A stretch of 64,000 bases of DNA from Ampelocalamus luodianensis. Lineage: Eukaryota > Streptophyta > Magnoliopsida > Poales > Poaceae. Of the stretch, positions 12,378-24,382 are shown in pieces. The stretch's first letter is position 1, and each line of letters opens with the position of its first letter. The notes beneath the pieces are model-generated. The model did no database searches. It was not told where the DNA came from and worked only from the letters and a program-made list of their open reading frames with translations. The stretch covers positions 55,612,916-55,676,915 of the forward strand of contig CM070629.1 in assembly GCA_036346255.1 (NCBI GenBank), read 5' to 3'. Made by a program: the position numbers and the translations under genes.

Positions 12378-13585
12378 GATTCACATTTGCGGTAATCCCG
12401 AGAACGACCCTCCACAACGCTTTGAGCAACAAAGAAGAAGGCAAGCAGCTTGATCATGTTAATCCCAAGATTTTAAGTATTTATGTTGATTACAAATTCT
12501 ATGTATGCATTGCTACTTTGTTTTAATAGTTGGCCTAGTAGATGCATTTCCTTAGCAAATGATTATTCTCTACTACCATGAGCCTAGGTTACTTGTCAGT
12601 GATTTAGGTTCTGTGGATGAGCCCTTATCACTTAGTAGTTGCTAATCAATTGCTTAGCCATGCTTAGTTTCGGTAGAATGGGCGTTATCGACTTGTCGAT
12701 AACCTTGATCACTTAAAACTTATTATGATTATGATTTCCACCTTGTGCCATGTCTATTTATGAAAACTAAAACTGAAAACAAAATGATTTAGACTTGGGC
12801 ACAATGGTAAGAGGGTGTGATTTTCGTGTGATCGAATGGTGCCCGGTCAACAAGGACCGAACATCTTGTTACACTAAACCAAGCATTTTAGCGCATAACT
12901 ACATTAGAGGGTATGGGACCTCTCTTGACTTAGTACTTTGGAGTGTATTGGCTCGGTCGCAGGAGAAGCAGGATGGATGGTGTTGGGAGCATTGTAGTGT
13001 CCGAAAGACTTCACCCGTGATGAGATTTGTTGTCTTTCGCTTGCAATGTAAGCGTATGGTGTTTCTACCCATACGAGCGGCTCGTAGTTAATACACAAGA
13101 TTGGAAATGTCTCAGAGGACTTAGCCGCGCTTGCATACCTTCTCAGTGTGCCGTGGCTTGAAGGCGGTCCAAGTATGGGTACATTGGTACACCCCGCAGG
13201 TTAAAACTATTCGAATAGCCTCATCCTAGGTTATGGACACGCTGGCAAGGTCTTTCAAGAGTTAGACTACAACCTTTTAAACTAAAACTTGATGGGTGGT
13301 ACGAATCGGGATTCGTATATGTTGTGGTGACTATTGGGGTAGTCTACCTGTGGTTACTTGTATATATCTTTACTTGTCATACTTTGATAACAAAACAGAT
13401 TTGCAAACTTGCTTTTGAAATGTATTACATTATTGCAAATAAAGTTGGCTTCATGCAAATGAGACATACAACCTCCACCTAAATAAGCTTGCATGTAGTT
13501 TATGAATAGGTCTGCTATTCCACACGCTGCCTTGGGTACAAAGACAATCTTTGTACTGCTGTTACGCTTAATTGTTTTGTTGCAG
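12378..13585 (+). other. Exon/GC-AG-intron-like module with hairpins, 5' LTR B
   Basis: A 63-bp exon-like block (12378-12440) follows CGCTTAG and ends AAGAAG|GCAAGC, which matches the GC-type 5' splice site. About 1.15 kb later comes TTTTGTTGCAG (13585), followed by GAGGAAGGAGG. Inside are hairpins GTTATCGAC-TT-GTCGATAAC (12684-12703), CCGAAAGAC/GTCTTTCG (13001-13039), CGTATGG/CCATACG (13053-13075), CTATTCGAATAG (13207-13218), TACGAAT-CGGG-ATTCGTA (13300-13317), GACTA/TAGTC (13329-13344) and GTACAAAGA-CAA-TCTTTGTAC (13536-13556). Splicing is inferred from the signals only. Confidence 0.55.
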
Positions 13586-13973
13586 AGGAAGGAGGTGAGC
13601 CCGAGGGGCCTCACTTTTGCGAGCCGTGTTGTGGTAGCTTATGGGCTTACTAGCTTATGTCCCTGGCCGTTGCCTTGTGGGTGTGTGGCTAACCGGTCGA
13701 CTTTTGTTCTAGCCATCTTATGGCGCTTGCTTCCACGCCATTCTTGTATATTGTTCTATTTGGCCGGCTCTCTTTTGTAATAACTTTACTTTATGTCCGT
13801 TGTTGTTGAACTTAGTGATATATGTTGTATGGAAATGATGTGTATTTTGTGATGATGTGCATATGTTGCAATTGGGAAACATATGCCCATCGAGGCTTAG
13901 AATGTTTAATTAGTAATGCTAGGACCAATTGAGGTTAAGTGTTACTAGTTAAATATTCCGGTCCTCACAAAGT

Positions 13974-13985
13974 TGGTATCAGAGC
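13974..13985 (+). other. Primer-binding site of element B (initiator tRNA-Met)
   Basis: TGGTATCAGAGC, five bases after the LTR end, is the standard plant primer-binding site complementary to the 3' end of initiator tRNA-Met. Confidence 0.9.
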
Positions 13986-14546
13986 CATCTTGACTGTAGA
14001 AACCCCTAGCTTGGTCGCCTTTAGGATATTTGAAAACTTACTTTCAAATAGTTTATGAAAACTTAAGTAAGTTCTCTAATTTTACTCCTTACCTATCTTA
14101 GCTTGCTCATCTCACCTTACCCCCACTTAAGTTTTGAAAAAGTTGTTCCTCTCTTCCTTTCGAAAATTAGCCTCTATCGATTAACTTGGTTTTGGGAGAA
14201 CCATGAGAGCTGGGAGAAAGAAATCTGGACAGCTAGCTAGTGGTTAGTAAATAAGGTAGGAAATGAGAGGTTAATTCAACTAAAACTTGCGGGAATGTAA
14301 GGGTAAGAAGTGATATGAAAATAGCTAAATGCCTATACTCTATTAGGTGGTTATACCTTGATTTTTGGACTGTTTTGAGCTAAATTTTAGTTCTGAAATT
14401 TTGGGCTTTCTCAAACGATTACTGCTCTTCCATACGGGTTAGTCGTTTCGTGAAGTCGATTTGGTGATTTTTAGTCCCAGATTTTTGGTGGTTGTTCCGA
14501 GCCCTTTTGTTGAGTTTGGATTTCTTGGGCTTGTACCTAACTCATC
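13986..14546 (+). other. Leader between primer-binding site and gag of element B
   Basis: About 560 bp with no coding signal. It is T-rich and includes a run of pyrimidine-rich segments (14080-14170). It leads to the gag start near 14558 (ATGGTGGTGGACACG) and would hold packaging signals if the element follows the usual plan. Confidence 0.5.
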
Positions 14547-17500
14547 TTAGTGAATCAGATGGTGGTGGACACGAGCGGCGGAATCACCGTAGTCCCGATG
14601 AGGAACTTCCTCCTCCACCATGGCGAAGTCCTCATGCAAATCGAACGCAATCGCTCGAGGACCGCAGGTGTTGGAGGTTATCGCCAGAACACCTCCACTC
14701 CCTCCGTGCCTCGATCCGGAGGTGGGCACCAATCTCGTGGGGACTTGCGGAGTTCCTCCGCATCGCCTCCTACCTTCTCCCGGTCCGAGGATCTCGGACG
14801 CAGACGATCGGCCGCTGCCCGCTGAGCGGAAGCTCAACGCTGCTCGCCGCCGAGCAGAGCGGGCACTTTTCGCATCCCATCACCGGAGGGTGCGACTCAT
14901 GGTGGGAGAACTTCCTCGCGCAGCTGCGGACACGTGGTCTCGTGGGAGGAGTTCCGCCGCCTTTCCGTCGGGCCCATATCCCCGCCCGCCCATGAAGTCA
15001 AGAAGAAGGAGTTCCTTGCGCTCAAACAGGGCGCAGACTGCGGATCCAGTACCTCCATGAGTTCAACCATCTCGCGAGGTACGCCTCGCCGAGGTGGCCA
15101 CCGATGAGGCCAAGCAGAGAAGTTCATGGAGGGTTTGTCCGAGGAGCTTCGTGACAAGCTCTCTATTGTGGACTTCGACTTCCGCACCTTGGTGGACAAG
15201 GCCATCGTCGCGAGCATAAGGCGAGAGCGTCACGAGTCCCGCAGCTCAAGTGGGAGGCCCAGCCGTCCGCGCAGCCGGCCTCGCTGTCCCCGTGTTGGGC
15301 CTCGCACCGGTGGCCTGCTTCTTTGGCTTCACCACCGCCGAGGCCTCAGCGCCAGCTCCTCGCTCCGCCGGCCGTGATTCACCACGCGGCGCTGCGACCC
15401 AGCCAGCAGGTGTTCCCGCAACCCCGCACCGACGCCACCGCTTCTATCGCCACAACAAGGGCCACTACGCGAGTAGTTGTCCTAAGAAGATCGAGCGCCC
15501 TCGTCCCAATGGAGGACGCGCGGGAGTGGTCACCCACCACCGTAAGACCCGCTTGGGGAGCGCCGAGTCAACCATATCTCTACCGAGGAGGCACAGGAGG
15601 CGCCCGACGTGGTGTTGGGTACGCTCCTTGTTAATTTGCGCCCCGCTACGCTTTGTTTGACTCGGGCTTCGTGATTCTTTATTTCGAGGTCTTTTGTCGT
15701 TGATTGTGGACTTCACCGTGTTCCTTTGGGGATTCCACTATCGATTCGCCTCGGGTTCGAAATGAGAGTCTTCACTCAAGTCTCGCGGATGTTCCTATCC
15801 ACATCGAAGGAGTGGGATTCTTGGCGTAGTCTTATCCCGCTTCGACTCGGCGCGCTTGGATGTGATTCTGGCATGGATTGGTTGTCCCAACACTTGGGGC
15901 AAATCGACAGCCAGAAGATTGTCTACCTCACCAATCCTTCAGCAGTAACAGTTGAGTTTTCGCCACGCCATGAACCCCATCTTTTGCCCTTGAAGCAAAG
16001 CCAGCATTGGAGATTCACGATGTCCCCATGCAGCGATTTCATGGATGTCTTTCCCGAAGACTTGCCCGGATGCCTCCTGCTCGAGATCCGAGTTTGTGAT
16101 CGAGTTGCTGCCCTGCATCGCCCCTATTTCTAAGAGGTCAGACGCATGCCTCCTAACGAGTTGGAAGAGTCAAGAAGCAACTAGGTGAGCTACAAGAGAA
16201 GGGTTTCATTCGCCCTAGCTCATCTCCTTGGGGTTGTCCATTATTTTTGTGAAGAAGAAGGACAAGACCTTGCGCATGTGTGTTGATTACCGTCCGCTTA
16301 ATGAAGTGACGGTGAAGAACAAGTATCCCTTGCCCCGTATTGATGATCTTTTCGATCGCTTGACCGAGCACGTGTCTTCTCAAGATTGACTTGAGACTGG
16401 CTATCATCAAGTCGATCGTACGAGGATATTCCTAAGACGCCTTTGCTACTCGTTATGGCCTTTACGAGTACACCGTCATGTCTTTTGGTTTGACTAATGC
16501 TCTGCTTTATTCATGAATCTTATGAACTCGTGATTCATGGAGTATTTGGATAGGTTTGTGGTGGTATTCATCGATGATATCCTTATCTACTCCAAGAGTG
16601 AAGAAGAGCATGTCGAGCATCTTCACTTGTGTTGGGCAAGCTGCGTGAGCACCACCGTGTATGCCAAATTCAAGCAAGTGCGAGTTCGTTGAAGGAAGTG
16701 GCATTCTGGGCCATGTTCTTTCAAGCAGGAGGTGTGGTCGTGGATCCTAGCAAGGTCGGCGATGTGCTATCTTGGGGTCACCTAAGTCGGTCACCGATGT
16801 GCGGAGTTTTCTTGGTTTGGTCACACTACCGCTGCTTTATCGAGAATTTCTCCAAGATTGCGGCCTATGACCGAATCGCTTAAGAAAGACAAGAAGTTTG
16901 AATGGTCCGCTGCTTGTGATGTGAGTTTTCAGAACTCAAGACGCGGTTGACCTCAATTTCATGCTTGTTCTCCCGATATTCACAAGAGTTTTGATATCTT
17001 TTGTGATGCTTCTCGCCGTGGTCCGGGTTGTGTTCTTATGCAGAAGGCAAGGTTGTGGCCTATGCATCGCGCAGCTGAGGCCTCATGAACTCAACTATCC
17101 TACTCATGACTTGGAGTTAGTCGTGGGTCCATGCACTCAAGATTTGGCGGCATTATCCGATTGGTAACCGTTGTGAGGTGTATTCCACCACAAGAGCTTG
17201 AAGTACTTGTTCACCCACCGATCCGAACCTCGTGCAAAGAAGATGGTTGGAATTGATCAAGGACTATGACATGGGCATTCAGCACCATCCGGCAAGGCCA
17301 ATGTCGCTGCAGTATGCACTCACGGAAGGTGTATTGCAACATGTTGATGCTCCAAGAGCAGCACCACCTCATTTCGTAATTCCAGCGCCAATTTGGGTTT
17401 GATCGAGCACGGTTCTCTTGTTACATTGGTTGTGCGACCAACCTTGGTGGACCAAATCAAGGCGCACAATGCATGATGTTGGGGTGAGCCAAATCAAGCG

Positions 17501-17839
17501 TAACATCAAGGACGGGTAGCCAAGTGCTTTTCGAGAGGACGAGCATGGCGTTGTGTGGTTTGGGCAGCGCCTTGTGGTTCCTAAGGTCATGGAATTGCGG
17601 ATTTGATTCTCCGCGAAGCCCATGATTCTCCTTTGTCTATTCACCCGGGCTACCAAGATGTATCAGACCTTCGCCGAGATTCTCGTGGACCCGAATGAAG
17701 CGCGAGATTGCCGTGTTCGTTGTCGAAGCGACGGTGTCGCCGTCGTGAAGGCCGAGCATCGCCGTCAAAGAGTCTTCTTCACCCTCTGCTGCTGCAGTGG
17801 AAGTGGGATTCCGCTGGCATGGACTTCATCACCGGATTG
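14547..17839 (+). pseudogene. Element B gag-pol, part 1 (gag to integrase, cut by copia insertion)
   Basis: The start is probably the ATG at 14558 (MVVDTSGGITV). Gag shows ERKLNAARR near 14828, then KFMEGLSEELRDKLSIVDFD-like sequence (15120-15180), and a zinc knuckle region HNKGHYASSCPKK (about 15450-15490). Protease lies at about 15610-15950 (GMDWLSQHLGQID near 15872). RT covers about 16030-16860, with KKDKTLRMCVDYRP near 16257-16300 and VVFIDDILIYSK near 16558-16600. RNase H is at about 16960-17270 (HELNYPTHDLELV). Integrase begins about 17600 and is cut at 17839 within GMDFITGL, the first part of the catalytic core. Frames break often. The element is otherwise well kept, so a share of the breaks may be sequence error. 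Confidence 0.85.
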
Positions 17840-19144
17840 TGTAGGGAAACAGTAGGCTACACTAGCGCAAATTAAAAATTCTACCCGTAAACCAAGATCA
17901 CCGCAGCTTATAGATCACGGTCTTACCACTAGACGCGCAAAGCGGAAGTTGATGCAAAGACGTCGGGCGCAGTAGTCGCACTCGGCTGATGCAAGACGTC
18001 GGGCGAGTAGTCGACTACTTCCTCGCCCTCGTCGCGGCGCCCCACGTGCTGCTCCTTTCTTGCGGTTCGTCCCAACGCCACGATGCAGCGCCTCAAAGGT
18101 ATCCACACGTGCGGAGGAAGCGACGACGCCGGACTACTAGATCCGCGCGGCGACTAGGGCGTGGGAGGGTGGCGCCGTGGTTTGAGGATGTCACGAAACT
18201 CATCCTCAACCAAATACGCCTCCTCCTTTTATAGACGCCCTTATAATGGGCTTCTACGAATAGAGGCCATTAGGACTCAATGCTCACCTAATTCGGATCC
18301 AATCCGACTAGGCTTCAGCCCTTAAGTGTGTGACCCTATGGTTCACATATGTTTAGACATGACGCGAGTACACATACTTGGTCAATAGTTGGTAGCGCCT
18401 CTAGCAAGACGTACCAACTCCTAAACATACGTAAAGATCATATCGGACGAACCATCACAACGTTATGTACATGCCAATCCCTTTGCCTCACGATATTCTG
18501 GTCGAGCTCCAAGTGACCACTCTTTCTCGATCTTGTGATCCGAATCCCTTACTAGGTTAACTCTTAACCTTAAGTAGCATGGCCATGCATTTCTGATCCG
18601 ATCACCGAGGCCCAGAGATCTCTCTCTGTAGAGAGGCAAATCCCATCTCGACCGACCATGCCTCGCAAAGATGCTTCATGACAAACCCGAAGCTACCTTT
18701 ATAACTACCCGCCACTGAGTAGCGTTTGATAGCCCCTAAGCAGGTCGATTCACATCTCAAGTACATGCGACAATCTCGTGTCTAAGGACAAGGCGCATAC
18801 ATTGTGTAGAGAGAACCATAAGTATAAAAGCTATGTCTCATGTTGGGTCGGTCCAACCCCATGTTCTAAACATGTGTCCACATTATTGGTTTGACATCTC
18901 CATGTCTATGACCTCGTGAAACATGGTCATCAACCGATACATGTGCTAATCCATCATTCACGTGTGTCCTCACATGAACTCCGACTAGGGACAACTTTAG
19001 AATAACCATACAAGTAAAGAGTTTCACAAACAAGTCACATACTTGTTAATCAACACAAAGGCAATATTCAAGGAACATTTATTAAATCATGGATACAATG
19101 AAATATCATCATCAATATGATTGCCTCTAGGCATATCTCCAACA
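17840..19144 (-). repeat. 3' LTR of the copia element
   Basis: In plus-strand reading this runs from TGTAGGGAAACAGTAGG to ATATCTCCAACA, so the LTR has TG...CA ends. It matches 24383-25695 throughout. The largest differences are clustered in the GC-rich 17940-18200 segment, where CAG-type sites disagree between the copies. Confidence 0.95.
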
Positions 19145-19158
19145 GCCTCCCACTTGCA
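19145..19158 (-). other. Polypurine tract of the copia element
   Basis: On the minus strand GCAAGTGGGAGGC directly precedes the 3' LTR, the position and sequence expected for Ty1/copia elements of this type. Confidence 0.85.
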
Positions 19159-22100
19159 CTAGAGTCAATCTAGAAGATATCTAATACCCATAGCTCTTGT
19201 GTGCGCCTCATGCTTAGGGTCAGGGGAGAGGCTTCACAAAGGATCTCAAATATTCAAACTGTGTATTTTGCATATCTTTAAATCTCCTCGATTAAGGATC
19301 TCTCGAATGAGATGAAACCGCCGCAGATGTGTTTGTTCTTTTGGTGATTCTTCGCTCCTGGCTTGCGCAATGGCCCCACTGTTATCACAAGAAAGATCCG
19401 CAGGATCGCACGCACTAGGAACCACACCTAGTTCATTATGAACTTCCTTATCCAAACACCTTCTTTTGCCGCTTGAAGCCGCAATGTACTCGGCCTCCGT
19501 TGTAGAGTCGCAATAGCCTCTCCGCTGGAACTCTTCCAACTTACCGCACCACCGCTCAAAAGGAACACAAAACCCGATTGCGATTTGTAATCATCTTTGT
19601 CGGTTTGGAAGCTTGCATCGGTGTAACCATTTACAACGAGCTCTTCCTCACCTCCGTAGACTAGGAACACATCCTTAGTTCTTCTCAAATACTTGAGGAT
19701 GTTATTAACCGCGTCCGATGACTCTCACCGATCACCGTATCTACTCAGAACACTTAGAGCATAGGAAACATCTGGCGTACATATCATAGCATACATGATA
19801 GATCCAATGGCCAAGCATATGGAATCTTACTCATGCGATCTCGCTCATCGCTTGTCGAAGGACACCGAGTCTTGCCAAGATTTATGCCATGAGACATGGG
19901 CAAGAACCCTTTCTTTGCCTCCTCCATGTTGAACCGTTTCAACACTTTGTCAATGTAAGTACTCTGGCTTAATCCTATTAGCCTTTTTGATCTATCTCTA
20001 TAGATCTTAATACCCAAAATATATGCCGCTTCCCCTAAGTCCTTCATTGAGAAACTATTTTTTCAGTGAGGGCTTAACGGACTCGAGCATAGGAATATCA
20101 TTTCCAATCAAGAATATGTCATCTACATATAAGATTAGAAATACAAGTGAGCTCCCACTTGTCTTCTTGTAAACACAAGATTCTTCTTCGTTTTTGATGA
20201 AGTCAAACCCTTTGACTACTTCATCAAAACGAATGTTCCAACTCCGAGATGCTTGCTTCAATCCATAAATGGATTTTTGAAGTTTGCATACTTTTCTAGC
20301 ATTGTTTGATCGACAAAACCCTAAGGCTGTATCATATACACGCCCCTGTTAAATTTCCATTAAGGAAAGCCGCTTGACATCCATCCGCCATATCTCATAG
20401 TCGCAATATGCAACAATAGCTAGAATGATTCGTATTGATTTAAGCATCGCTACAAAGCAGAAAGTCTCATCGTAGTCAACTCCTTGAACTTGCCGAAAAC
20501 CTTTGCGATAAGTCGAGCTTTATGGATATGAACATTTCCATCCATATCAATCTTCCTTTATAGATCCATTTGCACTCTATGGTTTTAACACCATCAAAGG
20601 GTCAACCAAATTCCAAACTTGATTGTCTCCCATGGATGCTATCTCGATCTCATGGCACTATGCCATTTCTCGTAGTCCTGGTCCATCATTGCTTCCGCAT
20701 AGGTCGTAGGCTCATCATTGTCTAACAATAACATATCTCGCGCATTGCGAGCCTTCCGACCTTCGTGGTGGTGGTGCTTCCTTTGCCATGGGTTCCTCAA
20801 CTTGTTCGCCACATGGGCATCATTCGTCGAGTCTTCCCGATTGGTTCATCTTGAACTTCTTCAAGCCGCACCGTTCTTCCACTTGTCTCCTGTTGAGAAA
20901 CTCTTTCTCTAGAAAACACCACTGAGCGACAAACACTTTGCCCTCTAGTCGGTTGTAGAAGTAATATCCAAAGGTTTCCTTCTGATATCCCACGAAAATG
21001 CATTTATCCGACTTGGGTGTGAGCTTGTCCGATCAGTAGTCGCTGACAAATGCCTCACATCCCCAAATCTTTAGAAAAGACAAACCGTGACTCTTCCTAC
21101 CATATCTCATATGGTGTCTTAACTACGGATTTAGACGGTACCTATTAAGTGTGAAAGCTGCCGCTTCTAGAGCATAACCCCAAAAGGATAATGGTAACTG
21201 ATCGCTCATCATCGATCGAACCATGTCCAACAAGGTCCGACACGCCGCGGATACCCCGCTTCTTTGAGGCGCTCCGGCGGTGTTAGTGTGGAACAATTCC
21301 GCAACTCTTCGATGATTGCTAAATTCATGACTCAAATACTCGCCACCACGATCGATCGCAGAGCCTTAATTTTCTTGGCACGTTGATTTTCAACTTCATT
21401 CGAACTCTTTGAACTTTTCAAAAGTTTCGCACTTATGTTTCATTAAGTAGACATAGCCATATCTACTAAAATCATCGGTGAAAGTTATGAAGTAATGAAA
21501 TCCACCTCTAGCGATGTGTGCTCATTGGTCCACATACATCGGTATGTATGATTTCCAACAAGTCCGACGCCTCTCAAAAGAACCTTTGAAAGGTGATTTG
21601 GTCATCTTACCAAGCAAACAAGCTTCACATGTCTCGTATGATTCAAAATCAAACGGTTAGAAGACCATCAAGATGGAGCTTCTTCATGCGCTTTTCACTT
21701 ATGTGACCCAAACGACAATGCCAAACATAGGTGGGATTCAAATCATTAGGTCGAAGTCTTTTAGCATTTATGTTAAAGATAGGCGCATCATCAAGATTTA
21801 AAATAAATAACCCATTCACAATGGGCGCAAAGCCATAAACATTCCATTTTTAGAGATCAAACAACCATTGTCTTTACTTGCAAATGAATAACCATCTCTC
21901 ATCAAACATGAGGGGGATAAAATGTTTCGACTCATACTAGGAACATAATAACAATTATTCAATTCCATAATAAATCTTGAAGGAAGCTGAAGTTGCATGG
22001 TGCCGACGGTCAACGCAGCAACCCTTGCTTTATTCCCCGACGCTAAAATCAACTTCACCTCTTGCGACTCCTCTACTTCTTATTAGCCCTCGATCGAGTT

Positions 22101-22870
22101 GCAAATGTGAGCAATCGATCCGTATCAAATACCCAAGAGTTAATAGGAGAATCATGAGAAAATGTCTAAAACATTTATGACAAGTGTACCATGGGTGGAA
22201 GTCTTACTTCAACCTTCTTCTTGCATTCATCTAATCCATGTACTTCTTGCGCTTTCTCTTCCAAAGGGCGCTTTACAATAGAAGCATATTGTCTCGCTCC
22301 AGTCCACGATTAGGCTTAGGCGTTGGCTTCGAGATCATATCCTTAACCTTGCCCTTATTCTTTGGCCATGGCTTTACCCTTTTCTTGAAGCTAGACTTGT
22401 TCTCGCATGTACCATCACATGGCTAGGCCCCGCACACTTCTTAATGTCACTCTGCTTTTTGAGCATCCCACAAAGCTCATTAAGGCCCTTATCCGCCCCA
22501 TGCATATGGTAGTTCAAATGAAATGCCCATAGCTAGGTGGAAGAGACGCTAAATGAAATCGCTTGCCAACTCTTGGCCAATTGGAAAACCAAGTTTATCC
22601 AAAGTCCGATCAGAACCAACCATTTTGATCACATGTGGACCTACGGGTGCACCTTCGTTAACTTGCATTCCGTAAAAGCCTTAGAGACATTGAACCGCTC
22701 ACCCTGGCACGTGTCCGAACATGTCCTAAGCGCTATGATCATATCATACGCTTCGATCCACAAACCGCTTTTGAAGGTCGTTCCATGCATGCAAGCATAA
22801 GACAGACTAATCTCAAGAGAGTCATCACATGCTTTCTTGTAGGCATTTTTAACAAAGCAGAGACGCATTG
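19159..22870 (-). pseudogene. Copia pol remnant: gag-pre-integrase, integrase, RT, RNase H
   Basis: Read from high to low coordinates. The gag-pre-integrase/protease end is at 21816-22058 (LNNCYYVPSMSRNILSPSCL). Integrase is at about 21120-21700, with MVRSMMSDQLPLSFWGYALE at 21123-21240. RT is at about 19780-20640, with the catalytic FLILYVDDIFLIGND near 20090-20140 and KDLGEAAYILGIKIYRDRS at 20047 downward. RNase H is at 19246-19688, with VNGYTDASFQTDKDD and DSTTEAEYIAAS; the catalytic aspartates and glutamate are still readable. A gag-like stretch may lie at 22641-22868 (NAYKKACDDSLEISLSYACM), but I do not recognise it with confidence. No full reading frame remains. Confidence 0.85.
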
Positions 22871-24370
22871 TTAGCGTGTTCTTCCGGGATTGGGGTGTCG
22901 AACGTTTTCCTTTTTATCCGCCCGAGAACAATTCTCAGTTACGACCCATCCAATAGTTTGTTCCATTTAATTTCTCTTTCTCAAGAATCGATCGCAAAGC
23001 AAAAGGGTGTGCGTGGTTGCTAGATGCCATTGATCTACAATAGGAAATGCAAAATACTAAGACAAATAAAACCATGATAGAGTAAATTGTATTAAACAAA
23101 TTTAATAGAATGTACTCCCACTAAAATCAACATCCTCTGTGATTCTTAGCGATTCAAGATCCGCAATTAACGAGTCTACTAGTGAGCTTTTGCATCACCG
23201 CTAGGAGACAAGGTAATTCGGTAAGCAACACCTTGCTAATCATATCTCTATATGACTCTTGTTGTTGGGTGACATCTCTATGCCCCGCGCCCAACCTTTA
23301 TGCCCCAAGGCCCATAACCTTTATGATAACCTTGTTAAGTTCACCAATCCTTATGCATGTAAGTATACGATACAAAACCCATCTAGTCAAGGAAAGTTGA
23401 TGGTGCCTAATTTTATAGACCCACCATCAATTTACAAGACATAGGATGGTGCAAAGTTTAATTGGGAGGGCATATGTTTAACTTAACATTTTGTGAGGGA
23501 TCGCTATACTTCTACCATTCAAACATGCATAGGAGTAAAACAACAGAATAGCATTCACACAATTGTGACTCAAGATGGCCCATTTTCTCATGGTGATCTC
23601 CATCGCCATAGAATCATCCCACCATGATGATCTCCATCTCCATGGTTCATGTGTGCCATCCCTCCAAGTGATGTGTCCTCCGAGTAATAAAATACATGGA
23701 TACTAGGAATCATCACAAGTCGGGCGCAGTCGTTAATACAATACTTTGACAACACAATGGCTCCACCGTGTTGCCGCACCTACGACACGCAGTCATGCAA
23801 ATATTATAAACATGCATCACATACACATTAGGCCATACTGGTCACATACATCCTGCAAAAACAAGTTTATGCATAGAATCGCAATCACGGATAGGGGTCG
23901 AGGGGTTTCTCTCGGGTTCGGGGGCAGCGCCAATCTATGCAATTTTTACATAGGATTTTGATCGGCAAATCATATTTACCACAAATCGACTCATCGTTCC
24001 GATTCGACCAATTTGTATCGATCTTCGCATGCCGCAAATGTTTTATGTGTCATCGTCTACCCGATGGCGATTCCGACCGGTAGGTATGTTGTTTCACGAC
24101 CTTAGCAACATGATCACGGTACATCGATTATTAATCTAGGTTCCGATTCGATCAATCATATTGATCTTCGCATTCCAAGCAATCGGTTTTACGTGTCACT
24201 ATCTACCCCGATGGCGAATCCAACCTAGGGGGTATGTTGTTTCACGACCTTAGCAAAGATGATCACGAAACCGATCAATCCATTACGTAACTATACAATC
24301 GATCACATCGATCATACCGATTTACATATCGCCATATGCAAATCACCCAACCTATAACATGACAAAGAAC
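22871..24370 (-). other. Copia leader and gag zone, no recognisable gene
   Basis: About 1.5 kb between the recognised pol and the primer-binding site, where gag and the 5' leader should lie. No gag motif or zinc knuckle can be read. It contains a two-copy tandem duplication (23996-24262). Either gag is decayed beyond recognition or this is a non-autonomous derivative. Confidence 0.5.
23996..24262. repeat. Tandem duplication, two units of about 144 bp
   Basis: Both units contain GTTCCGATTCGA, then ATCTTCGCAT, TCTACC-CGATGGCGA and GTATGTTGTTTCACGACC, then TTAGCAA-GATCACG. Starts are near 23996 and 24140. The copies are diverged by substitutions and small indels. Confidence 0.75.
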
Positions 24371-24382
24371 CGCCTGATACCA
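24371..24382 (-). other. Primer-binding site of the copia element
   Basis: On the minus strand the sequence next to the 5' LTR is TGGTATCAGGCG, close to the TGGTATCAGAGC tRNA-Met site, with differences at the end. Confidence 0.75.

Larger units (their letters stand above)
8900..13969 (+). repeat. 5' LTR of element B (5.07 kb)
   Basis: The LTR begins TGTAACATCCCAATTTTGG and ends GGTCCTCACA just before the primer-binding site. It matches the 3' LTR at 26731-31844 throughout, with many small local differences; the lengths are 5070 and 5114 bp. A U3-like part precedes a TATA box at 10041. The rest (about 3.9 kb) would be transcribed leader if that box is used. No protein gene is supported inside it. 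Confidence 0.95.

Noticed and set aside
13974..13985. tRNA gene remnants (TGGTATCAGAGC here and variants at 49768 and 24371)
   Set aside because: These are primer-binding sites next to LTR ends; no cloverleaf or A and B boxes follow.
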